Shown in pieces: positions 1-6,043 of a DNA stretch of 13,254 nt. Made by a program: the position numbers and the translations under genes. This DNA is from Dehalococcoidia bacterium (GTDB lineage: Bacteria; Chloroflexota; Dehalococcoidia; Bin125), in the NCBI GenBank assembly GCA_007571275.1, contig RKRS01000077.1, positions 1 through 13,254 of the forward strand, in the 5' to 3' direction. Position 1 is the stretch's first letter, and every line of letters begins with the position of its first letter. Under the pieces are notes generated by a model. The model was not told the DNA's origin, ran no database searches, and saw only the letters and a list, made by a program, of their open reading frames with translations.

Positions 1-41
1 CCTTCCGGTCCCGTTCCGCCAATAAAGCCGATGGTCGCCAT
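1..41 (-). CDS. npdG: NADPH-dependent F420 reductase, N-terminal fragment (runs off left edge)
   Basis: Only 13 codons are in the window. Read leftward from the ATG at 41 they give MATIGFIGGTGPEG, the dinucleotide-binding start of F420:NADP oxidoreductases. In that family the strand-turn-helix GGTGPEG binds the NADP phosphates, and the enzyme moves hydride between reduced cofactor F420 and NADP in the cytoplasm. A GGGAG ribosome-binding site (complement of 47-51) sits five bases before the ATG, which supports a real start here. The gene is divergent from the ABC importer operon and shares an intergenic region of about 80 bases with it. The rest of the protein is outside the window, so the call rests on this short but distinctive motif. 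Other NADP-binding Rossmann proteins are possible, but GGTGPEG directly after MATIGFI is typical of this family. Confidence 0.7.
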   Translation of the reverse strand, partial: MATIGFIGGTGPE

Positions 42-123
42 ACCCACTCCCGATCTACGCCTAAACTGAAAATGATCGCGCGGAGCGCACCTCATCAGGC
101 TAACGCCAACCCTGGCCAGTACC

Positions 124-1005
124 GTGACCAGCATCAGCAAGACTCCCTCCAGCAGAGCCCCGCTCGTCATCAAGCATCCAATCGAGCCTGACGCAGAACC
201 AGCCGTCCGTCTGCGAGAGGTTCACTTGACGTACCAGACCAAAGAAGGCGGACAACTTGAGGCGGTGTCTCCGACGAGCCTGACGATCCGGGCAGGCGAG
301 TTCACAGCGCTGGTCGGCCCCTCTGGATGCGGCAAGACGTCCCTGATGCGCCTGATCGCCGGTCTCACCCCATCCTCGGGCGGCGAGGTATTGGTGTTTG
401 GTCAAACGCCCAGGGAAGCTCAACGCCACAAGCGGCTCGGGCTGGTATTCCAGGAACCTGCGCTTCTGGCTTGGCGCAGCGTTGAGGACAACGTCCGTCT
501 GGGACTACAACTCAATCCGCGCGAGACCCATTCCTCGACGAACGTCGACGAACTGATCGACCTCGTCGGCCTGAGCGCGTTCAAGCGCTATCGACCGGCC
601 GAGCTGTCCGGCGGCATGCAGCAGCGGGTCGCGCTGGCGCGCGCGCTGGCGATCGATCCTCCACTGCTGCTCATGGATGAACCATTCGCCGCCCTCGACG
701 AGATCACACGCGAGCAGATGCGCTACGAGCTGCAGCGACTCTGGAGCATTTCGCACGACCCGACCGAGCCGCCCCGCTCGGCCGTCTTCGTCACGCACTC
801 GGTCGCCGAGGCGGTCGCGATCGCCGACCGCGTGTTGGTGATGTCGCCGCGGCCTGGTCGCATCATTGCCGACATCCCGATCTCAACGCCACGACCGAGG
901 CGACCCGAGCATGAGCATTCCGACCGCTTTGTCAACGACACGGCCATCGTCCGCGCGGCTCTGCGTTCACCGACCACGCCGGCAGTCCCGCTGGACGCCG
1001 CCTGA
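124..1005 (+). CDS. ABC transporter ATP-binding protein, nitrate/sulfonate/taurine-type
   Basis: Cytoplasmic ATPase subunit of an importer (SsuB/TauB/ThiZ-like), 293 residues. All the ABC motifs are visible: Walker A GPSGCGKT at 65-72, Q-loop Gln110 in VFQEPALLAW, signature LSGGMQQR at 161-168, Walker B LLLMDE at 181-186 with catalytic Glu186, D-loop ALD at 190-192, and the switch His225 in VFVTHS. The QEPALLAWRSVEDNV segment after the Q-loop is typical of the nitrate/sulfonate/taurine class. The first 25 residues or so precede the conserved domain. The GTG at 124 has no clear ribosome-binding site, so the true start could be slightly downstream. The C-terminal 40 residues are Pro/Arg-rich and have no recognised domain. 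The permease gene follows 8 bases later. Substrate cannot be read from an ATPase. Confidence 0.93.
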   Translation: MTSISKTPSSRAPLVIKHPIEPDAEPAVRLREVHLTYQTKEGGQLEAVSPTSLTIRAGEFTALVGPSGCGKTSLMRLIAGLTPSSGGEVLVFGQTPREAQRHKRLGLVFQEPALLAWRSVEDNVRLGLQLNPRETHSSTNVDELIDLVGLSAFKRYRPAELSGGMQQRVALARALAIDPPLLLMDEPFAALDEITREQMRYELQRLWSISHDPTEPPRSAVFVTHSVAEAVAIADRVLVMSPRPGRIIADIPISTPRPRRPEHEHSDRFVNDTAIVRAALRSPTTPAVPLDAA

Positions 1006-1013
1006 ACTGCATC

Positions 1014-1862
1014 ATGATTTCCAAACCAATCAGCGACCTGGACCAGTTGAACGCCGCGCCAGCCCGCAGAATCCCGTTGGCGCTGGTGGATCTGCGACCG
1101 CTACTCGGCTGGATTCTGCCGCCACTGATCGCGCTGCTCCTCGTGGCTGTCGCTGTCGAGATTTGGGCTCGGGTGGCGGACGTCTCGATCTGGGTGATGC
1201 CTCGTCCGACTACAGTGCTGGAGAACTTTTTCACTGACTTCAGCCGCTATTTCTCGGAGGGGCTGAAGACGCTTGGCGTGTCGCTGGGAGGCCTGGCGCT
1301 GGGAACTGCGGCGGCCACGCTATTGGCCGCCGGCGTCGCACATTCCCAGATCCTGGAACGAGCGGTCTTGCCCATCGCCATCATGGTCAAGGTCACGCCT
1401 GTCATCGCGTTTATTCCGCTGTTCATCATCTGGTTCGGCTACAATCCGGCTCCCAAGATCGCCATCGCAGCGCTGATCACCTACTTCCCCGTCTTAATCA
1501 ACGCGATCGCCGGATTCCGTGACGTCGATCCGCGGATGCATGACTTCTTCCGCTCGGTTGATGCGTCGACTTGGGAAATTTTTCGACATCTGCGACTACC
1601 CGCCGCCGTTCCCTACCTGTTTGCATCGCTCAAGATCTCAGTCACGCTGTCGCTGATCGGCGCTGTGGTCGCCGAGTTTTTCTCGGCCGGACAGGGTGGG
1701 CTGGGCGCTGTGATCTCGATTGAATATGACAACCTGCGAGTGGAGCGAGTCTTCGCCGCTGTCTTGATGCTGACGCTGATCGGTGTGACGCTCTCAACAG
1801 CCGTGGTCGTCGCCGAACGACTCTTCTCCTGGCGTCTCGACCAACCAGTCAGCGCCTCATAA
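1014..1862 (+). CDS. ABC transporter permease, SsuC/TauC/ThiX-like
   Basis: Inner-membrane channel subunit of the same importer (BPD_transp_1 family), 282 residues, the usual length. Hydrophobic segments lie near residues 31-52, 84-108, 119-140, 147-168, 205-222 and 246-268, giving six predicted membrane spans. The cytoplasmic loop at about 170-200 (DVDPRMHDFFRSVDAS, then LRLPAAVPYLFASLK) matches the degenerate EAA loop that docks on the ATPase in this class. The ATG lies 8 bases after the ATPase stop and has no strong ribosome-binding site, so translational coupling is likely. Family members import nitrate, aliphatic sulfonates, taurine or pyrimidine precursors of thiamine. Nothing here distinguishes among these. 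Confidence 0.93.
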   Translation: MISKPISDLDQLNAAPARRIPLALVDLRPLLGWILPPLIALLLVAVAVEIWARVADVSIWVMPRPTTVLENFFTDFSRYFSEGLKTLGVSLGGLALGTAAATLLAAGVAHSQILERAVLPIAIMVKVTPVIAFIPLFIIWFGYNPAPKIAIAALITYFPVLINAIAGFRDVDPRMHDFFRSVDASTWEIFRHLRLPAAVPYLFASLKISVTLSLIGAVVAEFFSAGQGGLGAVISIEYDNLRVERVFAAVLMLTLIGVTLSTAVVVAERLFSWRLDQPVSAS

Positions 1863-1882
1863 GCTCAATCCATGGAGTAACC

Positions 1883-2167
1883 ATGACTACCCCCTCTGAA
1901 CAATCAGCCGATGACGGTGAACGCACCGATTACCGCCTGCCGGAGCGTCAGGCTCCACAACAGGCTGACGCCGTGGTGATCAAGTTCTCCAACGACGGGC
2001 TCATCCTCGAGCTGGAAGGCGATGATGTCGATCTCGGCACCGACCTCAAGGTTCGCAGCGAACATCGATTGATCGCGGAATTCCGTCGCGACGCGGTTGA
2101 CGGCTGGTGGTACAAGTCATCGGTCTTGAGGGAACCGAGACCGGTGCGGGTCGATCCCCAGTCGTAA
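1883..2167 (+). CDS. Small acidic protein of unknown function within ABC operon
   Basis: I do not recognise this 94-residue protein. It starts 20 bases after the permease and has a good ribosome-binding site (GGAG at 1874-1877, five bases before the ATG), so it is very likely translated. There is no signal peptide or membrane segment, so it should be cytoplasmic. Residues 1-28 are polar and probably disordered. Residues 30-90 could form a compact beta-rich domain, with alternating hydrophobic strands (VVIKF, GLILELEG, RLIAEF) and an aromatic WWYKSSVL stretch near the end. Its place between permease and binding protein suggests a role tied to the transporter, such as regulation of the ATPase or handling of the imported compound. 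That is inference from position only. Confidence 0.75.
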   Translation: MTTPSEQSADDGERTDYRLPERQAPQQADAVVIKFSNDGLILELEGDDVDLGTDLKVRSEHRLIAEFRRDAVDGWWYKSSVLREPRPVRVDPQS

Positions 2168-2215
2168 CGACCACTCGCGCCTCAGGTCGCGGCGGCCATG
2201 CCGATCATGGTTGCC

Positions 2216-2256
2216 CGATAGTGATGCCGTTCATACGCTGTATGCGGTCGCTATCG
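2216..2256 (+). promoter_or_regulatory. Imperfect hairpin in leader of the substrate-binding protein gene
   Basis: Outer stem CGATAG (2216-2221) pairs with CTATCG (2251-2256). Inside it CCG (2227-2229) pairs with CGG (2245-2247), and CATAC (2232-2236) pairs with GTATG (2240-2244) around a GCT loop, with a TT bulge and an internal loop. It lies in the 178-base gap between the small-protein gene and the binding-protein gene. No U-run follows, so it is not a classic terminator. It could protect the mRNA end or raise binding-protein output relative to the membrane subunits, as intercistronic hairpins do in other importer operons. Function is inferred. Confidence 0.4.
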
Positions 2257-2345
2257 CCGTGGCAACTCCATGGAAGCGGCTCCGGCTAGCCGGCCCGGCA
2301 ATGAGAAACGCCCGGCGTCCGTCCAGCCAAAGGAGCCCTGCGTCC

Positions 2346-3386
2346 ATGTCCCCGATATCTGCTGCCCTTCGTAACCGATTGTTGATCGCGCTTGCGCTCA
2401 TTGTCACTCTGACGGCATCGCTGAGCATCGCCTGTTCCGGCGACGATGCCGATGACGTCCTGACGATGACCTACATGGCCGGGTTCAAGGCACAGGCCAA
2501 CCTGCCCTTCGTCGCGGTCTATGTGGCTGAAGACCAGGGGTTCTTCGCTGAGGAAGGTCTCGAGGTCGACATCCAACACGCCGGTTTTACCGCCAGCCAC
2601 AAGAGCCTCCTGCTGGCCGGTGAGGTCGATATCACTACGCTCCCTGCGTCCGAGATGTTGCAGATTCGAGCAGACGCAGGCGCCCCGTACGTCGCGGTGA
2701 TGCTCTTCGGACAACGCGGCGACTTCGGCTATGCCGTGCTCGACTCATCCGGGATTGAGTCACCCGCTGACTTTGCGGGCCGCAATGTCGGGTTCAAAGG
2801 CATCGTGCAGGCAGAGTTCCACGCGATGCTCGCCGCGCACGGTCTGACCATCGATGACATGCAGATGCGCGATGTTGGCTTCAACCCGGTTGTCCTGGTC
2901 GAACAGCAAGTCGAGGTGTATCCGGTCTTCCTCTCCAACGAGCCCGACACCCTCTCCCGTAACCTGAATCAGGAGATCACCGTCTTTGAAGCCGCCGACT
3001 ACGGCGTGCCGACGCTTGGCGTGGTCTATCTGGTCAGCGAGCAGTTTCTGGAGGACGACACCAACCGCGAGAAACTGGACCGCTTCCTCCGCGCGACCGT
3101 GCGCGCATTCGAATTCTCGGTCGACGATCCGGCTGCGGCGATCGAGTCCACCGCCAAGTTCCTGCCCAATGATCCGCCGCCTGATCTCGTCCACGAGCGC
3201 TTCATTCTCGACACTGAGATCAAGAATGCGCTCAGCGATCTCACGCGAGCCAACGGCGTCGGCTGGTTCACGCAACAGCAGTTCCGCGCATTGACCGATG
3301 TGCTGCTGGAATATGGCGCGCTGGAGAACGATATCGACCTCGAGGTCGCGCTCGACCGCTCATTCCTCGAAGAGATTCACCAGTAG
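2346..3386 (+). CDS. ABC transporter substrate-binding lipoprotein, NMT1/THI5-like
   Basis: Extracytoplasmic solute-binding protein of the importer, 346 residues. I chose the ATG at 2346 because AGGAG (2331-2335) lies ten bases upstream and because this start gives a lipoprotein signal peptide: Arg near residue 11, hydrophobic core 12-27, and lipobox SIAC with lipidated Cys30. The frame stays open upstream to 2211, but that longer form would bury the signal peptide. The mature part has the NMT1/THI5 layout: NLPFVAVYVAEDQGFFAEEG at 52-71, a ligand-loop region near 84-102 (SHKSLLLAGEVDITTLPAS) and ADFAGRNVGFKG at 141-152. Relatives bind pyrimidine thiamine precursors, sulfonates, nitrate or riboflavin. 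The Cys-rich motif of true THI5 synthases is absent, so it is a binding protein rather than an enzyme. Confidence 0.9.
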   Translation: MSPISAALRNRLLIALALIVTLTASLSIACSGDDADDVLTMTYMAGFKAQANLPFVAVYVAEDQGFFAEEGLEVDIQHAGFTASHKSLLLAGEVDITTLPASEMLQIRADAGAPYVAVMLFGQRGDFGYAVLDSSGIESPADFAGRNVGFKGIVQAEFHAMLAAHGLTIDDMQMRDVGFNPVVLVEQQVEVYPVFLSNEPDTLSRNLNQEITVFEAADYGVPTLGVVYLVSEQFLEDDTNREKLDRFLRATVRAFEFSVDDPAAAIESTAKFLPNDPPPDLVHERFILDTEIKNALSDLTRANGVGWFTQQQFRALTDVLLEYGALENDIDLEVALDRSFLEEIHQ

Positions 3387-3409
3387 CAGCGCCTCCGACA
3401 GCCAATGCA

Positions 3410-3447
3410 AACAGCGCGCTCCGCTCAATTGAGCGGAGCGCGCTGTT
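3410..3447. terminator. Perfect 38-bp palindrome, bidirectional terminator between converging genes
   Basis: Bases 3410-3428 are the exact reverse complement of 3429-3447, giving 19 base pairs with no spacer (the innermost pairs would open to form a loop). It sits 23 bases after the stop of the binding-protein gene and 21 bases after the end of the leftward ferredoxin gene, so one hairpin can end both transcripts. Only a short U-poor tail follows on either side. This weakens a simple intrinsic-terminator reading, but the stem is long and GC-rich. Confidence 0.75.
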
Positions 3448-3468
3448 GTGTCGAAGTGAAACGCGCAG

Positions 3469-3966
3469 TTATGCCTTGCTGCGGAGGAACTTCTCCTGGC
3501 CCGGCGTGGGCTTGTCGCCCGGGTAGTGGAGCTTCTTGAGCATCGGTCGGCGCGGGAAGATGTGCACCGCGTCCCAGCCGCATGACTGCTCGCACAGGCG
3601 ACAACCCGTGCAGTTCTTCTCGATCACGACGGCCTGACCGAAGAAGTCCGACGCCGCGTCGGTGAAGTTCAGTTCCAGCGCATCGAAGGGGCAGACGTTG
3701 ATGCAGATTTCGCAACCCGAGCCGATGCACTTATCCGGGTCAACCTCGGCCTTGGGCCATTCCTTCTTGGCGAACTTGCGGCAGATATCGCCGTCATCGT
3801 CGAGAATGCACTCAACCGGGCAAACAGCGCCGCAGGCGCCACAGTCAATGCACAAGGCCGGGTCGATGTAGTGAATCGTGTTGCGCTCACCCCAGATGGC
3901 ATTCGTCGGACAGCGATTGGTGCAGGCTGTACAGCCAATACACGTTTCAACGATTTCGTAGGCCAC
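3469..3966 (-). CDS. Ferredoxin-like protein with four [4Fe-4S] motifs
   Basis: Cytoplasmic electron carrier, 165 residues. Four Cys motifs are visible: C9-x2-C-x2-C-x3-C19-P, C39-x2-C-x2-C-x3-C49-P, C80-x4-C85-x2-C88-x3-C92-P and C119-x2-C-x2-C-x3-C129-G, enough for four [4Fe-4S] clusters. Two further cysteines lie at 53 and 62. There is no signal peptide or membrane segment. The start is the GTG at 3966: AGGAG lies just upstream and the protein then begins MAYEIVETC, as bacterial ferredoxins do. The open frame extends to 4032 without a better site. The C-terminal 30 residues are basic (RRPMLKKLHYPG). The gene stands alone, convergent with the transporter and divergent from the lipoprotein gene. 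It may serve as a donor or acceptor for a separate oxidoreductase, possibly the GltD-type protein 2 kb away. This pairing is inferred. Confidence 0.9.
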   Translation of the reverse strand: MAYEIVETCIGCTACTNRCPTNAIWGERNTIHYIDPALCIDCGACGAVCPVECILDDDGDICRKFAKKEWPKAEVDPDKCIGSGCEICINVCPFDALELNFTDAASDFFGQAVVIEKNCTGCRLCEQSCGWDAVHIFPRRPMLKKLHYPGDKPTPGQEKFLRSKA

Positions 3967-4002
3967 GAACAGCTCCTCTGCGTTCCCCGAAGGCGCTCCC
4001 TC

Positions 4003-4032
4003 AGTATATCCACGCCGCTTGCTGGCGTTCAA
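4003..4032 (-). promoter_or_regulatory. Sigma-70-type promoter for the ferredoxin gene
   Basis: On the minus strand TTGAAC (complement of 4027-4032) and TATACT (complement of 4003-4008) are separated by 18 bases. This is close to the consensus -35 and -10 boxes. Transcription would start near 3996, giving a leader of about 30 bases that carries the AGGAG ribosome-binding site before the GTG at 3966. It is the best promoter match I found in the window. Confidence 0.55.
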
Positions 4033-4071
4033 TCAACATGCCAGCGCACGCCGACTGGTCGATATTGCTCC

Positions 4072-4077
4072 TATAGT
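4072..4077 (+). promoter_or_regulatory. Candidate -10 box (TATAGT) for the PPC-domain lipoprotein gene
   Basis: TATAGT on the plus strand lies in the divergent region between the ferredoxin and lipoprotein genes. A start 6-7 bases later would exclude the ATG at 4081 and leave a leader of about 25 bases before the ATG at 4108. No recognisable -35 box lies at the right distance, so this is a weak call. Confidence 0.3.
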
Positions 4078-4107
4078 GACATGAAGCGGCCGGGTTCAGG
4101 TACTCCT

Positions 4108-5463
4108 ATGTTGCACATTTCTCTGCGCGCTCCCCGCGCCGTCGTCGGGCTCGCCCTCGGCAGCTTGCTCCTCGCCCTCTCTGCTGCGGCAGTCGGCTGC
4201 GGCGACGATACACCTGAAGCGACCACACCGCAGACGCAGCAGGAAACCGCTGCCCAGACGGCGCAGCAACAGTCGCAACCGATTGACTCAACCGAGCAGA
4301 CCCAGAGTGACCAGTCCACATCGGAGGGAACGCAAGCCGTTGAGGACGAACCGCAAGAGCAGGACACGACACCTCAGGCAGCCCCGGCGCAGGAGCAAAC
4401 TACGCAACAGGCCCAGCAAGCCCAGGCGGTCAGCGACCCGAACCGCGACACACTAATCGAAGGTGAGATGTTCGCTTCGTCGATCAGCCCCGACGAAACG
4501 GAGCGGCTATTCCGATTCCAGGCGGCGGCCGGCGCCTGGCTGCGGATCTTCGTCGACGGCAAGGGCGGGATGGATCCCATTGTCACATTGCTCCAGCCGG
4601 ACGGAACGGAAATCGCTGTCAATGATGATCTCTCAGCCGCAAACCGCGATTCGCTGCTGATCTCTCAGATCCCCGTGGAGGGACTGCAGTTCATCCGCGT
4701 CCAACCGTTTGATAGCAACAGCATCGGAGATTTCATCATTCAGGTGGAAACGCTCGCGCCAGGCGCAGACGATGACAACGCAATCATCGCGGTCGGTTCG
4801 AACGCTGACGGTCGTCTGAACTCACCCGACGACGTGGATGTGTTCGAATTCCAGCTCAGCGCGGGTGACCAGGCATTCGTCTTGGTCGACGGCGATACCG
4901 GGGTCGATGTAGTGGCTCAGGTGTTTAGCCCTGACGGCGTCCTGTTGCAGATCGACGATGACGGCGGACATGGGCTCGATTCAGAGATTTACTTCACCGC
5001 TAACGCCGCCGGATTGTGGCGCGTGGAAGTCTGGCCCGCGTCCAACGGAGTTGGCCAACGTCAACTGATCGGCGCGTACCGAGTCAGCGTCAGGCAGGGA
5101 TTGCCGACCAGCGAAGTCAATGAGGCGGTGGCATCGGACCTCGCCGGGGTCGCGCTGACCTTCCTACAAGCGCTCAGGGATGGCGATTCTGCCACGATCC
5201 TCGCCCTGGCCGGTCCGGAAGCGTTGACCATCTGGGGCTGGGATGACGCGAGCGACATCGACCGCGACATGCGCAAGATCCAGTCCATCGATCTGGGCGG
5301 CGAGATCCTGCAGTCGGTCGCCTACGGCGACGTGCTGCACCCGTCACGCGGACGGGTCTACTTCCAGTTCTCCGAGAGCCTCTGGATGCGGCTCGAACTG
5401 ATTCAGCTCGGCGGTCGCTGGCTGGTCGATGACTGGGCGCACAGCGTCGGCCCGCCCAGCTGA
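4108..5463 (+). CDS. Lipoprotein with two PPC-like beta domains and a C-terminal NTF2-like domain
   Basis: Probable surface-anchored protein, 451 residues, function unknown. Residues 1-31 form a lipoprotein signal peptide (hydrophobic core 11-29, lipobox AVGC, Cys31). Residues 32-110 are a low-complexity Gln/Thr/Glu/Ala linker. About 115-218 and 222-330 are two related beta domains resembling bacterial pre-peptidase C-terminal (PPC) domains: each has a DxDxFxF-like or ERLFRF entry strand, then a G(A/D)xxxxxVDG turn and a PDGxxxxxxDD element. No protease domain is present. Residues 340-451 look like an NTF2/SnoaL-type fold (FLQALRDGDSATILALAG, then MRLELIQLGGRWLVDDW). An in-frame ATG at 4081 would add nine residues. 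I prefer 4108 because of a weak AGGT site and the TATAGT box upstream. PPC domains often bind surfaces or assist secretion. Confidence 0.75.
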   Translation: MLHISLRAPRAVVGLALGSLLLALSAAAVGCGDDTPEATTPQTQQETAAQTAQQQSQPIDSTEQTQSDQSTSEGTQAVEDEPQEQDTTPQAAPAQEQTTQQAQQAQAVSDPNRDTLIEGEMFASSISPDETERLFRFQAAAGAWLRIFVDGKGGMDPIVTLLQPDGTEIAVNDDLSAANRDSLLISQIPVEGLQFIRVQPFDSNSIGDFIIQVETLAPGADDDNAIIAVGSNADGRLNSPDDVDVFEFQLSAGDQAFVLVDGDTGVDVVAQVFSPDGVLLQIDDDGGHGLDSEIYFTANAAGLWRVEVWPASNGVGQRQLIGAYRVSVRQGLPTSEVNEAVASDLAGVALTFLQALRDGDSATILALAGPEALTIWGWDDASDIDRDMRKIQSIDLGGEILQSVAYGDVLHPSRGRVYFQFSESLWMRLELIQLGGRWLVDDWAHSVGPPS

Positions 5464-5474
5464 TTGCCGCGCCG

Positions 5475-5520
5475 CATGGCCATGGCGCGCCATGACACCG
5501 CCATGACACCGCCATGACAC
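5475..5520. repeat. Three tandem 11-bp repeats next to CATG palindromes
   Basis: The unit CGCCATGACAC occurs three times without gaps at 5488-5498, 5499-5509 and 5510-5520. Just before it lie two palindromes, CATGGCCATG (5475-5484) and ATGGCGCGCCAT (5482-5493), the second overlapping the first repeat. The block is non-coding, between the lipoprotein stop and the cupin start. The 11-bp period is close to one helical turn, so a protein could meet each copy on the same face. This suggests an operator for the cupin gene, but slippage-generated repeats are equally possible. The remaining 66 bases before the cupin hold only its ribosome-binding site. Confidence 0.6.
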
Positions 5521-5586
5521 CAGGCGACCTGCTGATATCGTCAATCTCGATGGAACGATCTCGTGTGTCAGCGTCGGGAGAGATGT

Positions 5587-6033
5587 ATGCCAGAACAACA
5601 AGCGGAATCCGAAGGCCCGCTCGACGGAGTCATCGTGATGACCAACGGCCAGGTAGCCGAATGGTCGAATCACCGCTCGGGCATGGCCATTCAGTTCGGT
5701 GTATCGGGTGACCTCTCCGGTTCCGAAAAAGTCTTCATGACTCGCCAGAAGATTCCCCCGGGGATGTACTCAACCCCTCACTGGCACGTCAACTGTGAGA
5801 CAGCCATGTACATCCTGCAGGGGCCGATCGTGATGTCCTACGGCGAGCAGCTTGAGCACGCGCACGAAGTTGAGACCGGCGACTTTCTCTACGTACCGCC
5901 GCGAGCGATCCACCAAATCAGCAATCCACGCGACGATCGTGACGCAGAGGTCGTGCTGTGTCGCAACGCGGCTGAAGAAATCGTTGCGGAAGTCGATATT
6001 CCCGGAGCGCCAGGCTGCTCGCCGGCCGAGTGA
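5587..6033 (+). CDS. Small single-domain cupin protein
   Basis: 148 residues with one cupin barrel (Cupin_2 type). Motif 1 is PHWHVNCETAMYILQG at 64-79, with metal ligands His65, His67 and Glu71. Motif 2 is GDFLYVPPRAIHQISN at 98-113, with His109. The four-ligand set is intact, so a divalent metal is likely bound. I chose the ATG at 5587 because GGGAG (5576-5580) lies six bases upstream; an in-frame GTG at 5563 would lie before that site. There is no signal peptide. Such small cupins include dioxygenases, isomerases and sensor proteins, and the substrate cannot be predicted. The gene converges on the GltD-type gene with only 10 bases between stops. The tandem repeats upstream may regulate it. 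Confidence 0.88.
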   Translation: MPEQQAESEGPLDGVIVMTNGQVAEWSNHRSGMAIQFGVSGDLSGSEKVFMTRQKIPPGMYSTPHWHVNCETAMYILQGPIVMSYGEQLEHAHEVETGDFLYVPPRAIHQISNPRDDRDAEVVLCRNAAEEIVAEVDIPGAPGCSPAE

Positions 6034-6043
6034 GTCGCCTGGC

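Noticed and set aside
1..123. TPP riboswitch ahead of the importer operon
   Set aside because: No CUGAGA-type or other conserved thi-box segments are present, so the thiamine-precursor substrate remains unsupported.
2211..2345. In-frame upstream extension of the substrate-binding protein
   Set aside because: It would place 45 residues before a clean lipoprotein signal peptide, and the ribosome-binding site AGGAG fits the ATG at 2346.
2760..3275. Minus-strand open frame of about 171 codons
   Set aside because: It is a shadow of the substrate-binding protein gene, caused by the GC-rich codon pattern.
3871..4080. In-frame upstream extension of the PPC lipoprotein across the ferredoxin start
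   Set aside because: It runs antisense through the ferredoxin N-terminus and promoter, and would bury the signal peptide about 70 residues inside the protein.
5488..5520. CRISPR array or mobile-element repeats
   Set aside because: The units are 11 bp, directly adjacent with no spacers, and no cas or transposase gene is nearby.
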